DNA of 16,073 nucleotides from Pectinatus sp. (GTDB taxonomy: Bacteria > Bacillota > Negativicutes > Selenomonadales > Selenomonadaceae), in contig JAHHSR010000037.1 in assembly GCA_020025075.1 (NCBI GenBank), forward strand, positions 1 to 16,073, in the 5' to 3' direction. The first letter of the stretch is position 1; each line of letters opens with the position of its first letter. The notes beneath the pieces were generated by a model. That model saw nothing but the letters and a program-made list of their open reading frames with translations, searched no databases and was not told where the DNA came from. The position numbers and the translations under genes are program-made. This document shows positions 1 to 6,298 of this stretch, in pieces.

Positions 1-1
1 A

Positions 2-76
2 TGGTGTGCCCGGTGAGAGTCGAACTCACGCACCTGGCTCCGGAGGCCAGCGCTCTATCCACTGAGCTACGGGCAC
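2..76 (-). tRNA. tRNA-Arg (anticodon CCG), CCA encoded
   Basis: Read on the minus strand, the sequence folds into a full cloverleaf. The acceptor stem is GTGCCCG paired with CGGGCAC, with discriminator A and an encoded CCA at 2-4. The D arm is GCTC/GAGC, the anticodon stem CTGGC/GCCAG, and the T arm GTGAG/CTCAC around TTCGACT. The seven-base anticodon loop CTCCGGA gives anticodon CCG, which reads the arginine codon CGG. A sigma-70-type promoter lies just upstream at 92-120, so the gene seems to be transcribed alone or as the first of a set leaving the left edge. Confidence 0.96.
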
Positions 77-91
77 AATAAATACTTGTAT

Positions 92-120
92 AGGATAGCA
101 TTTTTAGATTCCGCTGTCAA
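92..120 (-). promoter_or_regulatory. Promoter of the tRNA-Arg gene
   Basis: On the minus strand a perfect TTGACA (115-120) is followed after 17 bases by TATCCT (92-97). The expected transcription start near 85 is about 9 bases before the mature 5' end of the tRNA at 76. This geometry is typical of stable RNA promoters. Confidence 0.75.
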
Positions 121-146
121 TATTGCTGAAATAGTATATCTTTTAT

Positions 147-164
147 AAACAATTATATATGTTT
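147..164. repeat. AT-rich imperfect palindrome between divergent promoters
   Basis: The 18-base stretch starts AAACA and ends TGTTT, which are exact inverted arms, around an AT-only centre. It lies in the very AT-rich spacer between the tRNA promoter and the transporter promoter. It could be a regulator site, but AT-rich DNA gives such palindromes by chance, so support is weak. Confidence 0.2.
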
Positions 165-226
165 TGATAAATATTTTTTATTGATAATTGTGAAATATAT
201 ATTTTGTTTTGCAAATGAAAACATTC

Positions 227-254
227 TGGACAAATATGCTATTGCTGATATAAT
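227..254 (+). promoter_or_regulatory. Promoter of the carboxylate transporter/decarboxylase operon
   Basis: TGGACA (227-232, one mismatch from the consensus -35) is followed after 16 bases by a perfect TATAAT (249-254). The -10 is preceded by TG one base upstream, an extended -10. The start should be near 261, leaving a leader of about 65 bases before the ATG at 327. The exact inverted repeat ATTGCT (241-246) / AGCAAT (265-270) flanks the -10, a plausible place for a regulator to bind. Confidence 0.7.
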
Positions 255-326
255 TAAAGTTAGAAGCAATACCAATTAACGGCATTGCAAAGAAAAAGAA
301 AGAAAATAAAAAAGGAGGAAAGCTCT

Positions 327-1601
327 ATGGATCATGCAGTCATAACGCTATGCGTTCTAGCAGTAGCAGCGATATTATTTGCAACAGAAATTATTCCTTT
401 GGCTGTTACTGCGATGGGCGCCTCAATAGCACTGGGCTTACTGGGTGTCTTGACACCCAAGCAGGTTTTTTCTGGCTTGTCAAACTCGACAGTTGTCTTG
501 TTTGCCGGCATGTTTGTCATTGGTGCGGCGATGTTTCAGACTGGGCTGGCGCAAAAGATAGGCCTAGCTGTTGTCAAGCGTGCCGGTTCTAGTGAAAAAA
601 AGCTCATGGCATCGCTGATGCTAATAACTGTCATCTTATCATCAATTTCTTCTAATACAGCTACAGTAGCCTGCTTAATGCCCGTAGTGGTTCAGATTTG
701 TGCCGCGGCTAAGATTTCCGTATCTCGCCAGCTCATGGCTTTAGCTATTGCTGCCAATGTTGGCGGTACGATAACAATGGTCGGCACACCCCCTAATATT
801 CTCATCTGCGGCGCGCTGCAGGCAAATGGTATGCACCCGTTTGGTTTTTTTGAATTTGCCTATATTGGCATACCGCTCTCTTTGGCAGGGATAATCTATA
901 TGCTTTTTTTGGGAGACAAGATTTGTCCCGACCACAAAGAAGCGCTCGCCGTTTTAGAGACTGAAGAACCAGAAAAAGAAGAAAAGAAAGATTCTAAGAA
1001 GATGGTTATCTGCGCTTTTATTTTGCTTGCAGTTGTCTTTTGCATGGGATTTAGCAAGGATATAGGTATTCCAATGGATACTGCGGCAATAATTGGTGCC
1101 CTAGCTTGCGTCTTGACGGGATGCATTTCCGAACAAGATGCTTATCGCGGGATTGACTGGGTAACGATATTTCTGTTTGCCGGTATGCTGCCTCTGGCGC
1201 ATGCCATGGACATTAGCGGTGCTGGCAGGCTGATTGCTAACTGGGTTGTCGATATTATTGGCACTCATCCTTCGCCGGTCGTGCTCGTTATCGCCATGTT
1301 TTTGCTTTCTGGTGGCCTTACGCAGTTTATGTCCAATACGGCGGCTGCAGCATTGCTTTCCCCAATAGGCATTTCTATTGCTCAGACGGTGCACGTTTCG
1401 CCATACCCTGTACTGATGGCCATTGGCATCGCTGCATCGTGTGCTTTTACGACCCCTGTGGCAACACCGCCGAATACGCTCGTTCTAGGACCTGGCAAAT
1501 TCAAATTTATGGATTATGTAAAAGTTGGCGTGCCGCTGTTTATTGTGTCCTTGATTGTCTGCACGTTGGTTATTCCGATTTTTTGGCCTTTTAATCCATA
1601 A
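327..1601 (+). CDS. SLC13/DASS family sodium-coupled carboxylate transporter
   Basis: This 424-residue inner membrane protein is a divalent anion:sodium symporter of the DASS/SLC13 family, which usually takes up C4-dicarboxylates or related anions. The family's two inverted halves are visible. The first carries SNT at 109-111 with GTPPN at 153-157. The second carries SNT at 336-338 with ATPPN at 379-383. These motifs form the sodium and carboxylate sites. A charged cytoplasmic loop rich in Glu and Lys lies near 205-226 between the halves. I chose the ATG at 327 because AGGAGG at 313-318 sits 8 bases upstream and the protein then begins directly with a membrane segment; a frame-open start at 285 would add a basic tail and has no site. 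It heads the operon with the decarboxylase subunits, suggesting that it imports their substrate or a precursor. The exact substrate (succinate, malate, citrate or other) cannot be told from sequence. Confidence 0.88.
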   Translation: MDHAVITLCVLAVAAILFATEIIPLAVTAMGASIALGLLGVLTPKQVFSGLSNSTVVLFAGMFVIGAAMFQTGLAQKIGLAVVKRAGSSEKKLMASLMLITVILSSISSNTATVACLMPVVVQICAAAKISVSRQLMALAIAANVGGTITMVGTPPNILICGALQANGMHPFGFFEFAYIGIPLSLAGIIYMLFLGDKICPDHKEALAVLETEEPEKEEKKDSKKMVICAFILLAVVFCMGFSKDIGIPMDTAAIIGALACVLTGCISEQDAYRGIDWVTIFLFAGMLPLAHAMDISGAGRLIANWVVDIIGTHPSPVVLVIAMFLLSGGLTQFMSNTAAAALLSPIGISIAQTVHVSPYPVLMAIGIAASCAFTTPVATPPNTLVLGPGKFKFMDYVKVGVPLFIVSLIVCTLVIPIFWPFNP

Positions 1602-1623
1602 GAGAAAAAGGAGTTTTGTTTAA

Positions 1624-1917
1624 ATGCATGAGACAACTAATCCTACTTTGATTATGCTCATCAATATGACAATTGTCTTTGCTGTATTGTTTTTCTTGAG
1701 CCTTATAATAAGATTCATCAAAGTTATAGATGATATGCTCTTTAAAAAAAGCCCTAAGCAAGAAGCAGAAGTGACAGTAGCTCCTACGGCACCGGCACCT
1801 GAGCCGGCGGTTCAAGGTATGGACCTGAAAGATAAGGAACTGATTGCAGTTTTGACGACGGCAATTATGGCTTATGGGTATAAAGATGTACGGATTCATT
1901 CAATCGTCAAAAAATAA
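1624..1917 (+). CDS. Sodium-pumping decarboxylase delta/gamma small subunit (OadG/MmdD type)
   Basis: The 97-residue protein has the build of the small OadG/MmdD subunit, which anchors and assembles sodium-translocating decarboxylases. One membrane helix spans about 10-32. It is followed by a basic stretch, an Ala/Pro/Glu-rich linker at about 48-63, and a C-terminal segment (about 68-97) of the form LIAVLTTAIMAYGY then VRIHSIVKK, which matches the delta-subunit tail pattern. The longer Trp/Gly/Arg-containing extension found in many homologues is absent. GGAG lies about 11 bases before the ATG, and the gene is 22 bases after the transporter. Family assignment rests on architecture and context since these subunits diverge strongly. 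Confidence 0.75.
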   Translation: MHETTNPTLIMLINMTIVFAVLFFLSLIIRFIKVIDDMLFKKSPKQEAEVTVAPTAPAPEPAVQGMDLKDKELIAVLTTAIMAYGYKDVRIHSIVKK

Positions 1918-1938
1918 CCGAGTAAAGGAAAGATGATA

Positions 1939-3075
1939 ATGGAAGCAGATTTTCTCAATTCTTTTTCCGTAGCGCTTCATTCCGTATGGGTCAATAGTGG
2001 CTACAGCGCAATTACGATTAATAATCTTATCATGATAGTTGTCGGTATGGTGCTTTTATATTTGGCGATAGGCAAGGGGTTTGAACCTTTGCTTTTGGCA
2101 CCGATTGCCTTTGGTTGCATATTGGCAAATTTCCCCTATAATGGCTTTAATGAAGGGGTTATGCATGCCATCAGCGAGGGCATTAAGATGGAAATATTTC
2201 CGCCGCTCATCTTTTTGGGCGTTGGGGCGATGACGGATTTTGGTCCTTTGATTGCCGCTCCTAATACGCTTTTGATGGGGGCAGCTGCTCAATTTGGTGT
2301 TTTTGTTGCCCTTTATGGTGCGATGATGCTTGGTTTTACCGTACCGCAAGCGGCTTCTATTGGTATTATTGGCGGTGCTGATGGTCCTACCGCAATTTAT
2401 TTGACGACAAAGCTGGCTCCGGAACTATTGGGTGCAGTAGCCGTTGCTGCTTATTCTTATATGTCTTTGGTACCGCTTATTCAGCCGCCAGTCATGCGCC
2501 TTTTGACGACGAAAAAAGAACGTGAAACAAAAATGAGCCAGCTGCGCAATGTAAGCCGCTTTGAAAAAATTGTTTTCCCAATTGTTGCAACAATTGTTAT
2601 CAGCCTTCTTTTGCCGCCTATTTCCTCTTTGATTGGCATGTTGATGCTCGGCAATTTGTTCCGTGAATCTGGCGTTACAGACAGGCTTTCTGATACGGCG
2701 CAAAATGCCCTTATTAATACGGTAACCATTTTCCTCGCCTTAGGTACAGGCCTTACGATGTCTGGCAACGACTTTTTGAAAGTCGCTACATTGGAAATCA
2801 TCTTCTTGGGACTCGTTGCCTTTATCTTTGGTACGGCAGCAGGCGTCCTTTTGGGTAAGGTAATGTATTATTGCACGGGCGGCAAAGTCAACCCGCTTAT
2901 CGGTTCCGCTGGCGTTTCGGCAGTGCCGATGGCAGCGCGCGTTTCTCAGATTGAAGGTCAAAAGGCCAATCCTAGCAATTACCTTTTGATGCATGCTATG
3001 GGTCCTAACGTAGCCGGTGTCATCGGTACGGCAGTAGCAGCAGGTACGATGCTCGCCATGTTTGGTGCACACTAA
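1939..3075 (+). CDS. Sodium-pumping decarboxylase beta subunit (OadB/MmdB/GcdB family)
   Basis: The 378-residue polytopic protein is the integral membrane subunit that decarboxylates carboxybiotin and couples this to sodium export. Landmarks are IGGADGPTAIY at about 144-154, whose Asp148 matches the essential membrane aspartate of the family, NPLIGSAGVSAVP at 318-330, and HAMGPNVAGVIGTA at 352-365, the conserved polar helices of the ion path. The length is normal for the shorter members. The ATG at 1939 is preferred to 1933, since AAGGA at 1926-1930 is 8 bases from the former and only 2 from the latter. Sequence alone does not separate oxaloacetate, methylmalonyl-CoA and glutaconyl-CoA pumps. 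No alpha (carboxyltransferase) gene lies in the operon, so the partner must be encoded elsewhere if the complex works. Confidence 0.9.
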   Translation: MEADFLNSFSVALHSVWVNSGYSAITINNLIMIVVGMVLLYLAIGKGFEPLLLAPIAFGCILANFPYNGFNEGVMHAISEGIKMEIFPPLIFLGVGAMTDFGPLIAAPNTLLMGAAAQFGVFVALYGAMMLGFTVPQAASIGIIGGADGPTAIYLTTKLAPELLGAVAVAAYSYMSLVPLIQPPVMRLLTTKKERETKMSQLRNVSRFEKIVFPIVATIVISLLLPPISSLIGMLMLGNLFRESGVTDRLSDTAQNALINTVTIFLALGTGLTMSGNDFLKVATLEIIFLGLVAFIFGTAAGVLLGKVMYYCTGGKVNPLIGSAGVSAVPMAARVSQIEGQKANPSNYLLMHAMGPNVAGVIGTAVAAGTMLAMFGAH

Positions 3076-3118
3076 TATTTGAGAAAGGGACGGGCTTTTG
3101 CTCGCATGGTAGATAATA

Positions 3119-3343
3119 ATGGAAAATGAAGCTAACTTGACAAAAGATGAGCAGGGCATTAAGGTGCTGGTGCGCAATTTTAACGTCCGTGTTAAAGGAA
3201 CGGATTTTAAAGTACAAGTTCAGTCTTATGCGACAGTGCCGTTTTTTAGATTAGCAAGTGAAAAAAAGGCATGGAATTTGCCCAATTGCACGAAATTCAG
3301 GCGCGAAGCGCATGGTACGATAAGCGGTCAGGCAACAAAATAA
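3119..3343 (+). CDS. Short ORF with biotin-carrier-like N-terminus, probably truncated
   Basis: The 74-residue ORF follows the beta subunit by 43 bases. Residues 21-35 read FNVRVKGTDFKVQVQ, which fits the FNVxVxGTxYxVxV start typical of biotin-carrier gamma subunits of sodium-pumping decarboxylases. The Ala/Pro linker and the biotin-accepting EAMKM region that should follow are absent. The remaining 39 residues resemble nothing I know. The ATG at 3119 has no clear ribosome binding site; only a GAAAGGGA about 30 bases upstream is visible. The stop codon touches the terminator stem at 3342, as if the 3' part had been deleted up to the terminator. It may be a decayed carrier gene, or a small subunit comparable in role to the short epsilon subunit of Veillonella methylmalonyl-CoA decarboxylase. 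Expression is uncertain. Confidence 0.45.
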   Translation: MENEANLTKDEQGIKVLVRNFNVRVKGTDFKVQVQSYATVPFFRLASEKKAWNLPNCTKFRREAHGTISGQATK

Positions 3344-3381
3344 GAAAAAGAGGACAGCCTAATGGCTGTCCTCTTTTTCTT
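3342..3381 (+). terminator. Strong intrinsic terminator of the decarboxylase operon
   Basis: A perfect 18-base-pair stem (3342-3359 with 3364-3381) encloses the loop TAAT. The right arm ends CTCTTTTTCTT, supplying the U tract. The left arm begins inside the TAA stop of the preceding ORF. Confidence 0.9.
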
Positions 3382-3420
3382 AATTAGCTGAGCACTATAT
3401 ACTTAGAGCGATAATTGGTG

Positions 3421-3550
3421 TATTATATTAACAAAGATGCAATGTGAGGACGGCTATGCTGCCGTAAGAATTGCCTAAGGCGGCGTGGAGATGACGAGAG
3501 GGAAAGGAGCAAGCTGCAAAGGCTCTAAAAGGCTTTTGTCAGTATACCCA
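3421..3550 (+). promoter_or_regulatory. Leader upstream of the exonuclease gene: weak promoter, possible RNA structure and leader peptide
   Basis: After the terminator come an AT-rich segment with -10-like TATTAT/TATATT (3421-3429, no good -35) and a stretch with several pairings. GCAAT (3439-3443) pairs with ATTGC (3470-3474) and encloses a hairpin ACGGC/GCCGT (3450-3454/3461-3465). A competing pairing is GCTGCC (3458-3463) with GGCGGC (3479-3484). Further down, TGAC/GTCA (3492-3495/3538-3541) encloses AGAG/CTCT (3497-3500/3523-3526). A 13-codon ORF (3437-3478) encodes MQCEDGYAAVRIA. The next gene's ATG at 3551 lacks a nearby ribosome binding site. I compared the stretch by memory with common riboswitch consensuses and recognised none. 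It may be a regulatory leader or may encode an N-terminal extension. Confidence 0.35.
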
Positions 3551-4231
3551 ATGAAATATATCATTATCGACTTGGAAATGAATCCGATTATTTATAAATT
3601 TAAGAAAGAGCGCCAGATTTGCAAGAATGAAATTGTCGAAATTGGTGCCATCATGATTGATGAGTTATTGCAAAAGATTGCGCAATTTCGTCAGTTTGTT
3701 AAGCCAGAGTACAACGACATAGGCAAGCGTTATGAAAAACTGACCGGCGTGACCAATGAGCTCGTTGCGACGGCACCGCATTTTCGGGTGGCGATGGATT
3801 GCTTTTCGCAGTGGCAAAAAGAAAATAGTGAAAATGATGATATTGCCGTCTATGCATGGAGCGAAAATGACCGCCGCCAAATTGACCAAGAAATGCGCCT
3901 AAAGGAGATTGCCGCAGAGCAATATGATTTGATGAATGCGCCTTGGTATGATTTACAAAAGGAATACTGCACGATGCTGGGTCTGACGCGTATGATTACG
4001 CTTGAAGCGGCAGTCGGGGCGATGGGAGAAGCCTTTGTCGGCAGAATGCACGATGCGCTTTGGGATGCGGAGAATACGGCGCGTATTTTTACGCTTTCGC
4101 GCGATGCAGAAAATTTTAAGCGCATCATGAAGCCTGTCTTGGAGGTTTTGCAGCCCAGTAAGCCCATGACTTATTCGCTAGGGGATTTGTTTGGCGAAAA
4201 ATTGCGCCAGCTTAAGACACAGCAGGAATAA
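3551..4231 (+). CDS. DEDDh-family 3'-5' exonuclease
   Basis: The 226-residue protein carries the full DEDDh set of the RNase T/DnaQ exonuclease superfamily: Asp7 and Glu9 in IIIDLEMNP, Asp107 in WSENDRRQ, and His167 with Asp172 in MHDALWDAEN. YEKLTGVTNELV at 61-72 is the typical segment after Exo I. Such stand-alone proteins (KapD/ERI-1-like) trim RNA or DNA 3' ends using two metal ions; the substrate here is unknown. The frame stays open to a GTG at 3485 and an ATG at 3491, which would add 20-22 residues rich in Lys, Arg and Ser. I prefer 3551 because family members normally start a few residues before the first Asp, though no ribosome binding site supports it. It is 14 bases upstream of the DUF116 gene and probably leads that operon. 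Confidence 0.85.
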   Translation: MKYIIIDLEMNPIIYKFKKERQICKNEIVEIGAIMIDELLQKIAQFRQFVKPEYNDIGKRYEKLTGVTNELVATAPHFRVAMDCFSQWQKENSENDDIAVYAWSENDRRQIDQEMRLKEIAAEQYDLMNAPWYDLQKEYCTMLGLTRMITLEAAVGAMGEAFVGRMHDALWDAENTARIFTLSRDAENFKRIMKPVLEVLQPSKPMTYSLGDLFGEKLRQLKTQQE

Positions 4232-4245
4232 TTTAAGAGGTTTAT

Positions 4246-5004
4246 ATGAAAGAAAAGAAAAAAATTCTTTTGCCGGCTCTGGCATTTTTATCGATTATTT
4301 CGATTGGGATGCTTGAGCTGTTTTTTTGCTATATAGCCTATCCGGGGTTTTCGGCGTTAAATGCCTATTTGCCATTGCTGGCCTTTTTACTTTGCGGTGC
4401 GCTTTTTTTGGCACTTTGCTTTGTATTTGTCAATATGCTCATTGCCCTTTCACCATGGGCCAATTTCATCATTTCGGCGCGCAGCGTCTATCGGGGTATT
4501 GATATTTTATGGTCATTTATTTTGCTTTGGGCGAAGTTATTTGGCATTAAAAGACGCGCCTTAGAGCGCTCTTTTGTCACATTAAATAACAATTTGCTCG
4601 ATAAGAGCAAGATACGCGTTTTGCCGCAGGAGCTTTTGGTAATTTCGCCGCACTGCTTGCAGCTGGCTTCGTGTAAAAATAAGATTACTTATGACATAAA
4701 TAATTGTCAGCGCTGCGGTGCCTGCAGCATTGGCGCCCTTCTTGATATGGCTCGGCGCCTTGGGTTTAATTTTCGTGTTGTCACCGGCGGAACATTAGCG
4801 CGCAAGGTAGTGAAAGAGACGCGGCCGCGCCTTGTTTTGGCTATTGCCTGTGAGCGAGATTTGGCAAGCGGTATTCACGACATTTATCCGCTGCCGGCCG
4901 TTGGCGTGCTTAACATAAGGCCAAATGGACCGTGCTATAATACAACGGTTGATTTGAAAGAAATTGAGGCAGCCTTAAAAAAGTATTTGAAAAATGAGGA
5001 ATAA
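4246..5004 (+). CDS. DUF116 membrane protein with cysteine cluster
   Basis: The 252-residue protein has two membrane segments at about 8-31 and 41-68, then a soluble domain characteristic of DUF116. Cysteines fall at 137, 143, 154, 157, 160, 202 and 230. The CQRCGAC core (154-160) looks like a metal or iron-sulfur ligand set, and SPHCLQLASC and NGPCYNT are family landmarks. The function is not established. DUF116 genes commonly sit directly upstream of rsmB in Firmicutes, often after fmt, as is partly true here. AGAGG at 4236-4240 precedes the ATG by 5 bases. The stop overlaps the rsmB translation signal region, indicating coupled translation. Confidence 0.85.
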   Translation: MKEKKKILLPALAFLSIISIGMLELFFCYIAYPGFSALNAYLPLLAFLLCGALFLALCFVFVNMLIALSPWANFIISARSVYRGIDILWSFILLWAKLFGIKRRALERSFVTLNNNLLDKSKIRVLPQELLVISPHCLQLASCKNKITYDINNCQRCGACSIGALLDMARRLGFNFRVVTGGTLARKVVKETRPRLVLAIACERDLASGIHDIYPLPAVGVLNIRPNGPCYNTTVDLKEIEAALKKYLKNEE

Positions 5005-5005
5005 G

Positions 5006-6298
5006 ATGACAGAACGGGAAATAATTTTTGAAATTTTATGGGAAGTGTATGAAAAAGGAGCTTATGCCAATCTTGCCTTGGGAAAGTTTTTGAGGCAAAA
5101 TGATTTGAGCGATGTTAAGCGCCGCTTTATAACAGAGGTAGTTTATGGCACGGTAAAAGTGGGGGATACGCTGCTTTGGCAGATAAGCCGTTATAGTAAT
5201 CTTCCCTTGCCGAAAATGCAAAAAGAAGCGCAGGTAATTTTGCGGCTTTCCTTTTATCAGCTTTTTTATCTTGACAAGATACCGGCGCGTGCTATTTGCA
5301 ATGAGGCTGTTAATCTTGCCAAAAAATATGGCAATAGTGGCATGGCGCGCTTTATAAATGGCATTTTGCGCAGTTCGGCGCGAGATAAGCAAAAGGGGTC
5401 TTTAGATAATCTTGAGAGCAAAAATGAATTAAAGCGTCTCTCACTTTTTTCTTATCATCCGCTTTGGCTTGTAGAGCTTTTTAAAGAAGAATTTGGCCTG
5501 GAGAGGACCAAAAAATTGTGCGCTTTTGACAATGAGGAAGCGCCACTTTGTTTGCGCTGCAACCTTTTGCGGACGACTCGGCAGGCGATTTTAGACGAAT
5601 TAGCGGCAGAAGGTGTAAAGTGCAGAGAATCAAAGCTTTGCCCCGATGTAATTATTTGTGAAAAACACCACGGCATTGCTAAAATTGCCGCCTTACGGGA
5701 AGGGCGGGCAGCTGTTCAAGATGAGGCGTCTTGTCTTGTGGCACATCTTTTAGACCCTAAGCCGGGTCAGTTTATTATTGACTGCTGCAGCGCGCCGGGT
5801 GGCAAAGCCCTTCATCTTGCAACGCTCATGCAAAATAGGGGGCGCGTCTTGGCCAATGATATATATGCCCATAAAATGGCTTTAATTGAGCAAAATGCGC
5901 AGCAACTGGGCGTTTCAATCATCGAGACGCTTCAATCTGACGCTCGCACTTTAGGCGAGGAATACTACCAGATGGCTGATGGCGTTTTAGCTGATGTTCC
6001 TTGCTCGGGTCTGGGGGTTTTACGCCGTAAGGCTGATGCGCGCTGGCATAAGGCGCCGCGTGAGATAGCTTTGTTGCCGCAGCTGCAATTTGAAATTTTG
6101 CAAAGCGCCGCTGCCGCGGTAAAAAAAGGTGGCATCTTAGTTTATAGCACCTGCACAATTTTAAAGCGGGAAAATGAGACTGTCGTAGAGCGCTTTTTGG
6201 CGCAGGATAATAGTTTTAAGCTTGTTGAGCAGCGCCTTTTGCTGCCTGACGAGAGTAATACAGATGGATTTTTTATGGCGAAAATGGTGAAAAGATGA
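5006..6298 (+). CDS. rsmB: 16S rRNA (cytosine-967 C5)-methyltransferase RsmB
   Basis: The 430-residue protein has the RsmB two-part plan. Residues 1-125 form a NusB-like RNA-binding domain, with the RFINGILR signature at 115-122. The rest is a Rossmann-fold methyltransferase. The SAM loop is DCCSAPGGK at 259-267. ADVPCSGLGVLRR at 329-341 carries the releasing Cys333. VYSTCT at 379-384 carries the nucleophile Cys383. It methylates a single cytosine of 16S rRNA. I use the ATG at 5006 rather than 4994, since GAGGA at 4996-5000 is 5 bases ahead. It starts one base after the DUF116 stop, and its own TGA overlaps the rlmN ATG in an ATGA junction. Confidence 0.93.
   Translation: MTEREIIFEILWEVYEKGAYANLALGKFLRQNDLSDVKRRFITEVVYGTVKVGDTLLWQISRYSNLPLPKMQKEAQVILRLSFYQLFYLDKIPARAICNEAVNLAKKYGNSGMARFINGILRSSARDKQKGSLDNLESKNELKRLSLFSYHPLWLVELFKEEFGLERTKKLCAFDNEEAPLCLRCNLLRTTRQAILDELAAEGVKCRESKLCPDVIICEKHHGIAKIAALREGRAAVQDEASCLVAHLLDPKPGQFIIDCCSAPGGKALHLATLMQNRGRVLANDIYAHKMALIEQNAQQLGVSIIETLQSDARTLGEEYYQMADGVLADVPCSGLGVLRRKADARWHKAPREIALLPQLQFEILQSAAAAVKKGGILVYSTCTILKRENETVVERFLAQDNSFKLVEQRLLLPDESNTDGFFMAKMVKR

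Noticed and set aside
2..76. tRNA-Arg as an attachment site for an integrated element
   Set aside because: No integrase, no direct repeat of the tRNA 3' end and no mobile genes are visible. The tRNA 3' end faces out of the window, so this cannot be tested here.
350..592. Many open frames antisense or out of frame to the main genes, for example 80 codons within the transporter gene
   Set aside because: They lie wholly inside well-identified genes, lack ribosome binding sites and resemble no protein family.
3271..3387. A 38-codon frame starting ATG at 3271 in another frame, running through the terminator hairpin, with a SAW-containing stretch faintly like decarboxylase small-subunit tails
   Set aside because: It has no ribosome binding site, its 3' third is simply the terminator stem translated, and the similarity is too short to support.
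3437..3550. Resemblance of GGAAAGGAGCAAGC and following bases to glycine or lysine riboswitch cores or to SRP RNA
   Set aside because: The conserved closing segments of those families (for example CTCTCAGGC with GGACAGAG for glycine, GCCGAAG for lysine, CCGGAAGG for SRP) are missing, so no known family is claimed.
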